64,000 bases of DNA, taken from NCBI GenBank assembly GCA_000697055.1, contig JNDT01001818.1:62001-126000 (forward strand). Direction: 5' to 3'. The translations under genes and the position numbers were made by a program. Positions 51,883 through 64,000 of the stretch are shown in pieces. The DNA is from Saksenaea vasiformis B4078. Taxonomy: Eukaryota > Mucoromycota > Mucoromycetes > Mucorales > Saksenaeaceae. How positions within the stretch are numbered: the stretch's first letter is position 1; each line of letters starts with the position of its first letter. The notes below the pieces were generated by a model. It searched no databases, had not been told where the DNA came from, and saw only the letters and a program-made list of their open reading frames with translations.

Positions 51883-54800
51883 TCAAATGGATCCACCCCA
51901 TTTTCGGATTCCACATTTTCCCAGCTCGACTCCCGTAATCAGGCCTACACAACAAACGATGATCATAATCCAGGATTTCCATCCAACATAAGTTAGTTCC
52001 AGCCACGTGGAGATGCCTGAAAATCAAGTAAATAAAGGAAACGACAGACGGCTTTTCCTACTGACCTGGAGCATATATTCCCAACAACATAAAGGCAAAC
52101 GATAGGAAAAACGCTCCCACCATGTATCGGTTCCCGAGCACACCGGTCTTGAAAACAGACTGCTGGATACTCCGTGACATAAAAGAATGCGTCAATTGTT
52201 GTGTTGTAATCGCTGCAAATGCCTACAGATGGAACCAACCGCGTTGTTAGACGTTTCCAGACGAGGGGACAAGGGAACCTTACAAGAGATTGAGCATCTT
52301 GTAATTCGTAGTGGAGAACGTAAATGCTTATCATGTATACAGCAATAGTGGAGCACGCCATGTACAAAGACTGGAAAAAGATTACAGTCCATGTAATCTT
52401 GTTAAGCACGCCCATGGTGGTTTGACGAGGCGGACGTTGCATGATCCCAGGTTCAAGCGGCTCCACACCAAGAGCCATGGCGGGGGGAATGTCAGCTACA
52501 GAATAATCTTGATCAGTGGATGGACGTTATGCGGTCTGAGGACAGTACCAATAATGTTTGCCCAAAGAATCATCATGACAGTCAACGGAGGTTCACGGTC
52601 AGCAATGGCAGTGATCAGCATGAGAAATATCTCTGCTCCGTTGCAGCTTAAGAGATAGACGATGAACTTTAAAATGTTGTCGAACACATGTCGACCTTCT
52701 TCAATGGCAGCGACGATGGTGTTAAAATCGTCGTCTACCAAAACAATATCAGCAGCTTGTTTCGTGATCTCCGTGCCAGCCTGGCCCATGGCAACACCCA
52801 CTTCAGCGCATTTGATGGCGGGAGCATCTAAAATGAATGAGATATTAAGCGTTGTACACGAAGAATAAAAGCACATTTACCATTAACTCCGTCACCCGTC
52901 ATGGCGACGAGTTCGCCCCGTTCCTGCAGCGCCTTGACGATCTTCAGCTTATTGTCTGGGCTCACTCGGGCAAATACATTTGGAAACGGCTCCAATTGCA
53001 GCATTGCATCTTCTGATAAAAGATCAAGCTCCCGGCCTTGAATAGCACGGTTCTACAAAACATGGTGTACCTATTGAGTGGGTTTTCTTTTATTGCTTCC
53101 GCGAGGATCCTTACCATTCCGGGAACATCCTGTTGAAAGATTCCCAACTTGGCAGCAATTGCCTTGGCGGTCTGTACATGGTCTCCTGTGATCATCATGA
53201 CTTGGATACCGGCTTGTTGGCACGCCGCCACCGATTCTTTGACACCTTCTTTGGGCGGATCAATGAGTCCGATAAGGCCGACAAAGGCTATGTCGTCTTC
53301 CGTATAATCTTCCCCATTTCCTTTCTCCAAAGTTTTCATTCCAAGACCTAGAACACGGAGGCCATGTGTAGCCATGCGTGTACTTTCATCGGATATTTGT
53401 GTTGCAAAGGATGCTGTGATAGGTGCAGTCTCGAATGCCAGATGATCTGCACCTGTTTGCCGAGAGACGTAGGTCGTACATCTTTCCAACAATTCCTCGG
53501 GAGCACCTTTGCACAGCAACACGCTTCTCTGGTTTACTTGATATACGGTACTCATGAGCTTTCTTTCGCTGTCAAATGCTTTCTCGGAACACTTTTGAAA
53601 GCCCTTGCTGGACCAGTGGTCGCGCCCCATGCCAGCTTTTTGGGTAGCCACCGTGAGAGCAATTTCCGTTGGGTCACCTACCGGGGTCCATTCCTTGGTT
53701 TCCTCGTCTAGTGTAACAAAGGCATTGTTACAAAGACTGGAGATCATGAGAGCCAATTTCAAGTGCAGAGCGTAGGTTTCATGTCGAGCTGTATCGAGAA
53801 CGTGCGATTTGGTTGTGGTGCCCTCTTTTTCTGATTGGGTAGATGACCGTTGCATATGGGCCATGTGTAGCCGTGCTTCGGGTGGCTCTACAACAACTTG
53901 ACCTTCGGAAGGGTTCAGTGAAGTAGTGCCACTGAAGCAGTATGAGGCATCGTCAGCTGTCCACAAATCAGACACGCCCATTTTTCCCTCAGTTAATGTA
54001 CCGGTCTAGCGACGGGTTAGCTGCAGGGAACAGCCGCATAATATCTTACCTTGTCGGAACAAATGATCGTAACGCTGCCTAGCGATTCTACTGCAGGGAG
54101 AGTGCGGACGATACATTGCCTAATCGCTGTGTAAGCCACTCCGATCATTGCATTTGTGTCACAAAAGCAGTAACTAACTTACTTGGCAGCCATACGCCGC
54201 ACGCCCAACGCCATGGTTACCGTTGTCACGGCAACTAGACCTTCTGGTATGACAGACACGGCTAGACTGTGACACAGGTTAATCAGTGTTTGTTGTTATT
54301 TTGATAACATGACTTTGTACCAACCTTAGTCCTATGTTGATCATGACTTTAACATCTTTCTTCCATGCAATTCCGATAATTACAACTAGTGCACACAGCA
54401 CTACCGCAAGGATCACCAGGTATGTACCCAATTTCTGTAGTTTCTGTTGAATTGGTGTTTTTGATTTCCTTTTGGCACCTGCATAAATTGCGGTGCTGAT
54501 CTTGCCGATCTAGACAGAAAAGTCAGGTTAATCTGGATTCACGTTGCAATCTAATAGGATACGAACCTCCGCCTGCGTGCCTGTTCGAACAACGATACCC
54601 TTGGCGCGACCCTTTGCAACCGTGGTATACATAAAGGCATTGCCTGTACAGTCTCCTAGAGGGATACGTCTTGACTATAAGAAGTAAGAAAAAAGAAGGG
54701 GTGAATGAGTAATCTGCACGATATAAGGTATTCGTTTACCGCCGCTTTGATAACGTCTGTACTTTTAAGCACCGGCACACTTTCACCCGTCAGGATAGAC

Positions 54801-56103
54801 TCCATGAGCTCAAGTTGTGCAACCTCAATTAAACGTAGATCTGCTGGAACAGCGCCTCCTTCTTCCAGCACGACAAGATCACCAGGAACAAGGTCTTCTG
54901 ATGGAACCATTTGTTGCTCTCCATTGCGAATCACTTGGGCCTGGAAGCAATTTCCTTTTCTTTAACAACGTGTCAAGTCACATGTAGTAACTTTACCTGG
55001 GGAACGCTTAGGTTCATCAGTGCATTCAACGTTTTGCTTGCTTTCCATTCTTGACTAAACCCAATAATCGTATTCAAAACAATGACGATAAGCAAAACTG
55101 TCATACTGTTGAATTCCTGTTCACCAGCCTCCACGATAGCTGCTGCCAAAAGGATCAGCACCATGAAATCTGTCAACTGAGTGAACAACATTCTTAGTAC
55201 GCTTGGTTTGGGAGGATCAAGTAATTTGTTCAATCCGTAGTGGGATTGTCTGGGTAACACCTCGTCACTTGAGAGCCCCTTATCGGGATCTGTAGTTGAA
55301 AACATCTTCAGGAGTTTCTCAACAGTCCGATCAAAATACAACGCTTGAGGAGGCCACAGCACAGGCTGCAAGGGCATTTTCAGCTTTGCTTTAGTTATCT
55401 CTTTTGCCAAAGGGGAAGTCAAAAGACGTTCAACTTCACTATATGCAGTCTCTTTGGTTAACTCGCGCCAATCAGAATGGTGGTCCTTGAGGAGCTGAAG
55501 AATAGCAATGACGGCTCGTTTTTGCTTTTCGGGAGCACTGGCTTGGCAGCGATAATGGATTTTGAGATGGCTCCTCAATTCATAAGCTGTCTTTTCTCTT
55601 ACAACTTCCCGGAATTCAACAACTATGAGCATGAGAACGATACGGTTAGCGAACGAACAACAGGGGCTAAGGTGCATCAGGCATACCTTCTTCCAGGAAA
55701 TCTCCAAAAAGGAAAAACGCCATATCTGCTCCGGGAGTGGGACGTTTGCGCAGAAAGTTGCCTTCTGTGCGCCCTGCGTGTAGTAACAAGGCTTCGCAAA
55801 GCCGTCTCATAAGTTGAATATCAAGATGTGGTTGAATGCCATTCTTGATACGAAAGTCCATCACGTAGGCAAGACCTTCCAGGACCTCCGTAAGTAGTAT
55901 CGATTTATTTTCTTCGACATCAAAAAGATCATGGACTACAGACAACAGCAAACATTTAGGAGAATGAAAGTATGGGAAAATTTCATTTGTTGCGTACCGT
56001 GGACTTCAATCTGATGTTCGATGGAAGCCTTGCCGTCCACTGCAGGCAGGATGTCGATGCTGGCATGATGTGGAGTTTTGGCAGGAGGTGTTGCTTTGGA
56101 CAT
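51883..56103 (-). CDS. P2-type cation (probably Ca2+) ATPase with N-terminal extension
   Basis: Fourteen reverse-strand exons: 55998-56103, 55687-55935, 54997-55622, 54740-54940, 54567-54674, 54325-54509, 54183-54266, 54050-54119, 53115-54005, 52881-53052, 52549-52827, 52284-52495, 52066-52222 and 51883-52016, totalling 1157 aa. Core motifs: cation-ATPase N domain ([14 protein letters not shown]), A-domain LTGESVP, M4 [10 protein letters not shown] (Glu about 500), DKTGTLT (Asp about 542, split by an intron after DK), [30 protein letters not shown]5 is SCNGAEIF and M6 is [19 protein letters not shown]4 Glu, M5 Asn/Glu and M6 Asn/Asp, the Ca2+ ligands of SERCA, are kept; the M6 Thr is Ala. GVEP recalls Pmr1. 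About 210 residues precede the usual start and contain an unrecognised helical domain ([40 protein letters not shown]). Na+/K+ transport is an alternative. Confidence 0.9.
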
Positions 56104-59100
56104 TAGATAAAGAAAGGTAGGAAGGCGAAGAAAAAAAGGAAGGTATTTATTTAATCGGTGCCCACCCTTCACTTTTTTTGTCAAGATATATCATGGGCGT
56201 TATGACACCTTGTATCAGCATTTGTATTTTGATACTGTGGGAAAAATCACGACGACAACTACTCACACAATGATCACTTTTCTGACGTCTGTGGATCACT
56301 TTTCTGACGTCTGTGGGCCACCCTGCCATTGGCTTTTCTTTGTTTTGGCATGCGTAGGTTTTGCTAATGTGTCTGGGGGATGAGACCCGTCTACTGTTTA
56401 CTTCGATATTTAAAACGGCGCCTACTACGTGCCGCGATCAAGAAGTCTGGAGAAATAGATCATGGACATCAAATGGTAACTCCAACGCAAATATGGACTT
56501 ATGCATACACACGTGGACCACTCACAGAATTTAGCGACAATTCTTAATAAAGGTTACCAAATTATCCTTGCATATATTGCGATCTCTTCTTGAATTTTAT
56601 TTCTTTTGATTTTTATTTCTTTTGATTTTTGTTTCATTTACATTACTCAGCAAAGAGGAAATGAAGAGCTCATATGATACAGCTAACATAGTTGAGTTGA
56701 GTACAGAGCCGTGAATATACGAATAACTTGTTAACACGCAAGATATCGTCAATGGTCGTCCAGGGGCCGTGCACGTGCGGAATAGTCACAAACATGAGGT
56801 TCTATCTGATGACCGTCGGATAAAATGTGCATGGCGTTGTTTGCAACTGTAATCCACGTTAAAGTGCAGTAATGAAATCTAGAATGAGGACCGCGATTCT
56901 GGCATCCCTGATCGAAACAGGTTCTGTAAGTTACTTGCGCGAAGTGATACGGAAGAAACTATTCGATAAGAAGGAACCAGTACTGTCGGACCGAAGACGG
57001 TATACGGAAATCAAGTTAGCACTTGCAGTTTGTCCCGGGATGGAGATTCTCGTCCCTTTAAGGCGTAATAAGAGCCCTCCAGTTCCGGGCACGAGATCGC
57101 TGGAATAAGCCAAGACCGTTCGACGTAATAAGGCAGATTCTGCAGTTAAGTAATAGTGTATGGATGAAGCAAATCTCGATACGTTATAAAAAGTAAATTT
57201 TATTAAACTTGAAACTCAGTTCAGGTGTATATAGAATGATCATCAAACCAGCCACACTAAATGGCATTAGGTTAGCTTGGATTCTCCTCAAGTTTAACAA
57301 TATATTGCTTCGATGAGTCAAGATTTTAAAACTGGTACAGAATCATACGATTGCTTCTCGGCTTAGCAACCGCCAACAAGTTGGTTTAACCTGATACAAC
57401 TTTTGGTGCAGAGATTTTCATAGCGCATGAAGTATATTACTTCCGTCTCGGCGTTTTGACCAAGTAGAGTATCATAATTTCGAAACCATGCATCGGGAAA
57501 TATGAATCATTGTCATATGTGTGGCAGCCACTACGGTGACTACGTTACTTCGCTTATCTAGGAAGAATAAACAGTATGATCGAGATCTGGGACCAAGCCG
57601 TTTTAAAGATAAAGATTCCCCTTGAGTTTGATGTCGCAAAATCACGAGATGGGATTGGATAAAGAATTTTTGTTTGTAACCTTCTGTCTAAACACGCGCA
57701 TCCGAGTGTTTGTTTTGACCATTTTCTTCTGCCATTTCCCAACTTTCTTCTTTGTCAGTATTGTATATTCGACCGTTTGCAGGATACTTTACTTTTGTCC
57801 TTCAAACGCTCTATTTTCAATTTTTGAGCAGGCAATCACTAGAAATTTACTATTACGAGCATGTATGAAAATCTAGTGATATAGTGCTGCGTAGTAGACT
57901 AAAGTATCTTACAGCGGTGTCCCGTAGTACAACCTTGAGCTTAACAATGAGGCATTTGGGAATGAGGACAACCGATTGTTGTTCACATGGTTTCTCAAGG
58001 AGTATGTCAGAACTGTAAGAAGTAATTGACGAGTTTCCATTTACTTTCTTACAGGTCCTAAATGACTATTAGGTACCTTGTTTGCTTCGCCTACGTCCTC
58101 GAAAAACCATCGGTCATTCCCAAAGCATAATAGCTTTGAAAGGAAGTATGTCGTACGTGTCAGTGTTAAGATAACATACCTATGGGAATAGTCCCTTGTG
58201 ATCTGATTCAAAACTAAATGATACATGGATGCTCCAGGTTTGCTATGAAATTACGGACAGATGCCACTGCTATTTATTTTGTCAATATAGCAGTATATGT
58301 TCCAGTTCAAGTCACTACCAGGGAAAGCTTTCAGCTACTCATCACACAGGTTCATAGTGTCATCAGTCAAATTTTTCAGTACGTTATGTTTGGTTGATGG
58401 GAATTTTCGTGAGCATTCCTTGATATACGTTATAGTTGGACTATTACTTAAACATGGTTGGTGGTACGTTTGTTTTCTACACATAAATAAAAGATACAAC
58501 AAGAGCAGATTCTAGCTTTTCTGACAAGTGTCTTTGGATTTACCCCAGCCGATCGTCAAATGGCTTTTTTTTTTTTGGCGGGGCGACAGTATGATTGCAG
58601 AGGAACTAGAAAAAGTGTTAAGTTCGCGCGCGTCTTGGGTGATGCTCATAGGATAGATCTCGCTAGAACGCCGGAGCTCTTGATTTCGCTTTCCCCGTCA
58701 ATGTGTCAATGTTTCTTGTCATATTCATCATTTGTTGTTAAAGAGTGGAAAATCTGGCTTCTCTTTTAATATGATCACGTCTTCATGATCCGAATACCGA
58801 TTAAAGGATCCATAAGTATTACAACTTCTTCATCATTTCCTGTGCATTAAGCTATAACCTTGCGCAATTGGATCAGTCTCGGTGTCTCTTCCTCTTTGTT
58901 ACAGTGATATGGTTTCCGGATATGTTAGTATGAGGATGATCAAGGTCAAGCTGAATATCGTAATCCATACAGCTGACTTGACGATGCGTGATACCATTGA
59001 CATCAAAGCTAACTATCGGTCTTTTTGTATACTGTGGTTTGAAGTCACACTAATCCCTATTCGATGGGCGGATGCGAGTATCGAGCCTATTACAACATTG

Positions 59101-60358
59101 CCTATTCAGAAGGGATGGGAATGTAGGGTTTCTTGGCTATACGTAGAGAAGAATTGGTATGCCAATTTACGGATCTAATGTGTGATATATACCAAAATCG
59201 AGTTCCCGAGAAGCAATACCTGTATCCGGCCTTGAGACTATTTTTCACACCTGCCACCTTTCGTCGCAGCCACTGCAAGTGCTATACAAGCTTGCATAAT
59301 TGGTAACTGAACACCAGTAAATGAAACGCGACATGATATCAAGACACAAGATCTCAAAACGCCGAAGCTTATCACTGCTGCATGCGACCTTGCGATGCAA
59401 TTCTTGCGGTCTGGAGACATCCTCAGGAATACAATAGCTATATATAGAAATATACATGTTTGGATCAAGACAAAGGTGAACAACGTAAGAATCCGTAAGA
59501 ACTCGTTGAACGAAATTTCAGATGTGGTACGACTATCCATGGATACGTCTCTATCTGGTTATAGTTTGGGGTTCGTGTCAGGGAAGTTGACACTAGACCC
59601 CTCGAAGCAATGTTACAGTCCTCACCATCTGTTCACTTGTTGCCCGTATGATAAATTTAGTTATGTGGCAAGGTAACATTCTGTTATATAATTTAGCAAC
59701 AGGCAAAAAGGACAACTCGACTCGCAAGATGTCTTTTAGGCGGAAGTCAAAAGCGTTCGATGAGACAGATGGTGTTATCAGCGAAAAGAAAGAAAGAAAA
59801 GCGTTTCTATATGAAAGACAGCAAAAGAAACAAGCGACATACCATCGTAGATTTAAAGGATGGGACGTTTTCTGTATAGTTGTCAGAAATATCAGCATCA
59901 TCTTCTAAAAGCTAAGACGTATGACTTGGCAAACAAAGTTTCGAGCACGATTCATGTGTAAAACATACTAAAATGTTTGAGGAACAGCGTCGAAAGATCT
60001 CGGTCGACAAGCATTTGGCGTCTCAGGAACACTCGAAGCATTAGGAACGAAATATAGGTGAAGAAAATGGGAAATCCAATAGAAAGGGATAGGAAGCAAA
60101 CAAGATCCCTACTGTTCTCGAATGCAACCAATGACGAAGATCATGTATGCATACGCGCTTACGACGTGTAGGCATGAGGAACAACTAAGCTTTTCGCCAT
60201 CTTCCGATGGATACGGCTGAAATCAAGTTGATGGTATGTCTCGGCGAGCCGAATAATGCTTTGTGGTTAAATGTGACATGCTGCCATTTTGCAACTCCGT
60301 ACCACGAAAACACTAGCGATTTGCATACTTGAAAGTAACTGCCCTTCTCTCCGGAATC
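56104..60358. other. Gene-poor region
   Basis: 4.25 kb. It opens with the ATPase promoter, including a 22-bp tandem repeat, then AT-rich sequence with only short frames (56872-57108, 58882-59178, 59648-59908) that match no family I recognise. The last ~250 bp should hold the ARP8 promoter. No transposase domain or tRNA seen. Confidence 0.4.
56272..56315. repeat. Two perfect tandem 22-bp units with TGACGTC core
   Basis: Units 56272-56293 and 56294-56315 are identical (GATCACTTTTCTGACGTCTGTG). Each contains TGACGTC, close to the CRE/ATF site TGACGTCA. They lie about 170-210 bp upstream of the ATPase start codon. Seen directly; the regulatory role is inferred. Confidence 0.7.
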
Positions 60359-63061
60359 ATGGCTGACAACTCTCACACAAATACGTTTTTAAAAACTTTG
60401 TCACAAAAGAAATATGCGTGGATGCAATCTGCAGCACAACCAACATCTTCAGCCGCTCCGTCTGTTCGTTCGACAGCCAGCGATCAGCCGCCTGTACCTA
60501 AGACCTCAGCCGAGCCTCGAAAGCCTGCGGACGAATCTAATCGCGCTGCAAAGAAGCAAAAACAGACAAAACGTGCGGGATTCCCAGAAACCGATAGCAG
60601 TACACCAACTACCTCTGCATTGGCGAAAGACGCACCCGCGAAACGCTCTTCACCCCTCACATCACCGGCTCCTTCCACTGCTAAACCATCGACTACTATG
60701 GATGAAGCACCAGATGAATTGACAGATGATTCTTCTTCAGCGAAACGTAGGAAACATCGTCAACCTCATTTTAAGTACACAACATTTCCTGTGAAAGGAT
60801 TCAACATCTTACCTACGCGAAACATCACAAGTACATTTGCTCGGTCTGACTCTACCTACTTTCCAGGAAATAAAGCTGGTTCTGAGGCAATTGCACCCGA
60901 GGTAAAATGAAAGAGTGAATAACCCGATTTGATCAGGAATTAATGCTATCGTCTTATTTAGGCAGAAGAAGAATGGCGTGACACCATCGTTATCCATCCA
61001 GGTTCACGCAATCTACGCATAGGACGTGCTTCCGAAGCTTTTCCAAAGACAGTACCTCATGTCATTGCAAGGAAGATGCATACATCGCCTGTATCAGTTG
61101 ACGATGGACTTAATTGCCCTTCGATCAATTTGGATATTCAAATGGATACCGAAAAGGATAGCACACCAGATGAAGACGATTTGGACATAGTTCCTGCCAA
61201 GCGTATAGTGGACGCCGACAGTTTAAACCTTAATCGCGACGAAGCCTTGCGCGAAATCAAGAATGAATTAAAATGGAGAATGAAGAACGCAAAGCGAAGA
61301 GCGGTTCCAAATGCGGAGGGTCAAGTTATTGGATTTAATACACAAGCTGTCCAAGAAATAATTCCAGACCATAATGATCCCTATAAGGTGGAGTGGACAG
61401 AAATAGCGAAGAATGAACCTAAACCAGAATACGTGGTCGGCGACAAGGTAAATGATGAGACCGGCGATAATCATCGATCTGCTCAACCTGTTTATGTTAG
61501 GCGCTGAATCTTCCGATACCTGAAAATTCAGATTATCATCTCTTTTATCCGTGGAAACATGGCACACTCAATAACCAGGATTATGGTTCTTTGCAGGCTG
61601 TAATTGGTGACTTGCAGGCGATATGGACGGAGACAATTCGAAATGAATTGGAAATAGAAAACTTCTCGGTAAATCAACTGACAACATGAGAAGCGATCGG
61701 TAACAAGTCCCTCTTTTTGTCATCGGCTATTAGAATTATAATGCGGTGCTTGTGCTTCCTGACCTATATCCTCGCAGCTACGTTTGTGAGATCATCACCA
61801 TGATGTTGCGGTATATGAATTTCAGAGGTGTACTTGTACAGCAGGTACAGATGCTTCGATGAAAATGATTTATTGGTTGTTAAACTTGCTGTGTAGGAAT
61901 CAATCTGTGCGACATTCGGTGCTGGTGTGTCTAGTGCATGTGTAGTTGATATCGGTGCACAGAAGACAAGTATTGCTTGTATCGAAGATGGTGTATGTCT
62001 AGCAGATTCACGGTATGTACTAGAACATATCACTTCATGCAAATGCAGTTGTTTACGCGCGTGGATAGGGCATCCATAGCTATCGGCGGTGACGATATCA
62101 CAAAGACATTCACTTCTTTTCTACTTGCAAACCGGTTCCCTTATGCAGATATTAATTTAAAGAAAGCGTATGATTGGCGATTAGCAGAAGAGCTGAAAGA
62201 GAAATGGTGTACGATGAATGAAGCAGATATCAGTGTGCAGGTGTATGACTTCTTTGTTCGCGTGCCACACCAACCTACAAAGAAGTATCAGTGCAAGGTT
62301 TATGATGAAGTATTCTTAGCTCCTCTGTGTCTGATGTATCCAGCTATTCTAAACGCGGAAGAGAAGACGCGAAACGTTAAATTCAGCGTCAGTAGCAACG
62401 TGGTGGACGACATAGCGGAAGAACCCAACGTAAAAGATGCCACGCTTGATCTGCTGTTCTAATTATGTGTTATAGTCGTCCCAGATCGCGTCCACGCCAA
62501 GCTTCCAGCGCTCAAAGGCGGCGTTATCGCAGACGTCTACGCCAAAGCAAACGTCTGGCTCCGAAACCCCATTGGCGTCAGCGTCAAATGCTGCGACACC
62601 GATGACACGTGCGGCCTCGCCCACGCCCTATACAGCTCCTCGTGCAAGTTCATTTGATCTGTACCCTATAGACATGGCTATTGCCCAATCGATTCAGGCT
62701 GCTTCAGGTGCATCGGATGAACGTCTCAAGCGTTTTTTCACGAACATCATTCTCGTCGGAGGCGCTGGTATGATTAGCAATTTCAATCGCGTGCTTGAAG
62801 ATCGGTAAGGTTACGTGATCTTATGATACTTCTTTTTTGACAGTTTCATTTAGGGTGCTTTCCACTGTAATTGCGCAGACAGCTTCTGTAGAACGTGTAG
62901 AAATCTTGCCCGCACCGCGTGAGCTGGACCCTCGATTGTTGGTGTGGAAAGGTGCTTCGGTGTTGAGTAAGTTGGACACGGCGAAGGACATGTGGATTGG
63001 TGAAGAAGAATGGGATGAAATAGGAGCTCGATGCCTTAAAGAACGATCGTTGTTCATGTAA
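60359..63061 (+). CDS. ARP8: Actin-related protein Arp8, INO80 complex subunit
   Basis: Nuclear actin-related protein that, with Arp4 and actin, binds the HSA helix of Ino80 and contacts linker DNA. Eight exons: 60359-60901, 60962-61447, 61501-61668, 61734-61844, 61897-62012, 62069-62429, 62476-62804 and 62854-63061, giving 773 aa. The low-complexity Ser/Thr/Pro-rich N-terminus with a basic stretch (AAKKQKQTKR) is followed by the actin fold: DTIVIHPGSRNLRIGRASEA, NYNAVLVLPDLYPRSYVCEI, ATFGAGVSSACVVDIGAQKT (phosphate-binding loop), IAIGGDDITKTF and IILVGGAGMISNF. The C-terminus is LVWKGASVLSKLDTAKDMWI. The intron before exon 7 (62430-62475, with a TTCTAAT branch-like site) was placed to bypass a stop and join EEPN to SSQIAST. 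A Ser/Thr-rich insertion interrupts the fold there, as in other Arp8 proteins. Confidence 0.92.
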
Positions 63062-64000
63062 AAATGGATTATTGTAGCATTTTTTAATATCACGCAATTG
63101 TAACAATTTTGTTTTCGCGTCATGCGAGCTTCATTGGAGAATTTTTTAGATGCAATGTATATGCGATATAGACATAAGTTGATAGGGGAGCCATACCTAC
63201 ATGTCAATAGATGACATAACGTGTGTACCCGCCAGACGGCGAAACATAAGTAATACAAGTTTAAGTTTTTAGGTTGAGCGTGCTGACAGATTTAAGCTTA
63301 ATGTGATGCTTCTGGGGGGAGAGGTCATGATTGACAGATGCTTAAATTGGGGGAGCAACATTTGAATTTTAAGACGACCTCACAGGTCCTTTATATCCAT
63401 AGAAAACAAAACTAAGATTATTCTAAGGAAAGATTGATTCTCCCACGAGGGGTACTGTTACAGATTAGTGTCTTCCATGCCTCACCATCTGGGGCAGCTG
63501 GAGCGATAGACGTGTCTAACGGTACGTGGGAGTCGCCGATTTCATTACTAACTGCTGCAGAGAACGATGAAGCAACACAACCCGAGCAATATACTATAGA
63601 AGATGAGCGTAACGACGATGACTTAGGCGATATGTTTATGAGGGCTATCATAACCAAGATAGGTCGAGACCGAGATCTGGTACAAAAACCAGAAGTGAAT
63701 ACTCCTATAGATGTGCGAATTGACCATTTTGGTGGATAAGCAATGTAAAAGGAAAGAATGAAGAAGAAAGAAATCGAATCCTTCCCGATACCAGTGCTAT
63801 CCGGTCTCTTGGAGCATCGTTCATGATAGATAAGGTGCTACGTATGAGAACTCAATATGAAAAAGTATATCACACGGGTCTGAGCAATGAACTAACGTAA
63901 TACTGGATTTTGAGCACACATTTACGTCATCCAAATATTACTTTGCATCGACACTACCTCAATCCTGCGGTGAGGATCAGCGTATCTTTGCGCAGAGAAT
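63062..64000. other. Downstream flank of ARP8 with an orphan ORF
   Basis: The only frame of note is 63434-63739 on the plus strand (101 codons). It is acidic in the middle (TIEDERNDDDLGDMFMRAII) and unrecognised. It could be an exon of a gene that continues outside or across the window edge, but splice partners are not evident. Confidence 0.3.

Overview
The window is a stretch of nuclear DNA from a filamentous fungus. Genes carry many short GT-AG introns (mostly 44-70 bp), intergenic DNA is AT-rich with long poly-A/T runs, and all recognisable proteins are fungal or opisthokont. A metazoan-type BRAT1 homologue, a bromodomain-kinase fusion and a GPI-like LysM protein next to ordinary yeast-type genes point to an early-diverging fungus, most likely Mucoromycota (Mucorales-like). 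The species cannot be named from the sequence.

Layout. 1-16.5 kb: the 3' part of SEC17 (alpha-SNAP), the DYRK-family kinase YAK1, a large reverse-strand gene joining a bromodomain to a divergent kinase domain, and a reverse-strand bHLH-zip transcription factor, separated by long gene-poor stretches. 16.5-20.4 kb: an Mpv17/PMP22-family membrane protein converging, only 31 bp apart, on a 12-exon BRAT1-like HEAT-repeat gene. 20.4-27 kb: a gene desert with several pogo-like MITEs, an older dispersed repeat and one acidic orphan ORF. 27-32 kb: a PTR2 peptide transporter, a mitochondrial NAD/pyridine-nucleotide-type carrier and a mitochondrially targeted EF-P. 32-37.7 kb: diverged duplications and a decayed MULE transposon. 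37.7-46 kb: cytosolic tryptophanyl-tRNA synthetase, CDC48/p97 and a forkhead factor. 46-49.4 kb: a desert. 49.4-56.1 kb: PITHD1, a LysM cell-surface protein and a P2-type cation ATPase with a long unrecognised N-terminal extension. 56.1-60.3 kb: a desert. 60.3-63.1 kb: ARP8 of the INO80 remodeller.

The genes do not form an operon or biosynthetic cluster; they are mostly housekeeping loci (membrane fusion, signalling, translation, protein quality control, chromatin, ion transport) separated by transposon-derived DNA. Exon coordinates were worked out by hand from splice signals, frame continuity and family conservation. For every complete multi-exon model listed, the summed exon lengths are divisible by three. 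No tRNA, rRNA or CRISPR could be supported. The most interesting items are the BRAT1 homologue with a conserved Asp-Cys-Tyr C-terminus, the bromodomain-kinase fusion whose key residues are altered in both domains, the ATPase N-terminal extension, and the EF-P with arginine at the tip of its functional loop.
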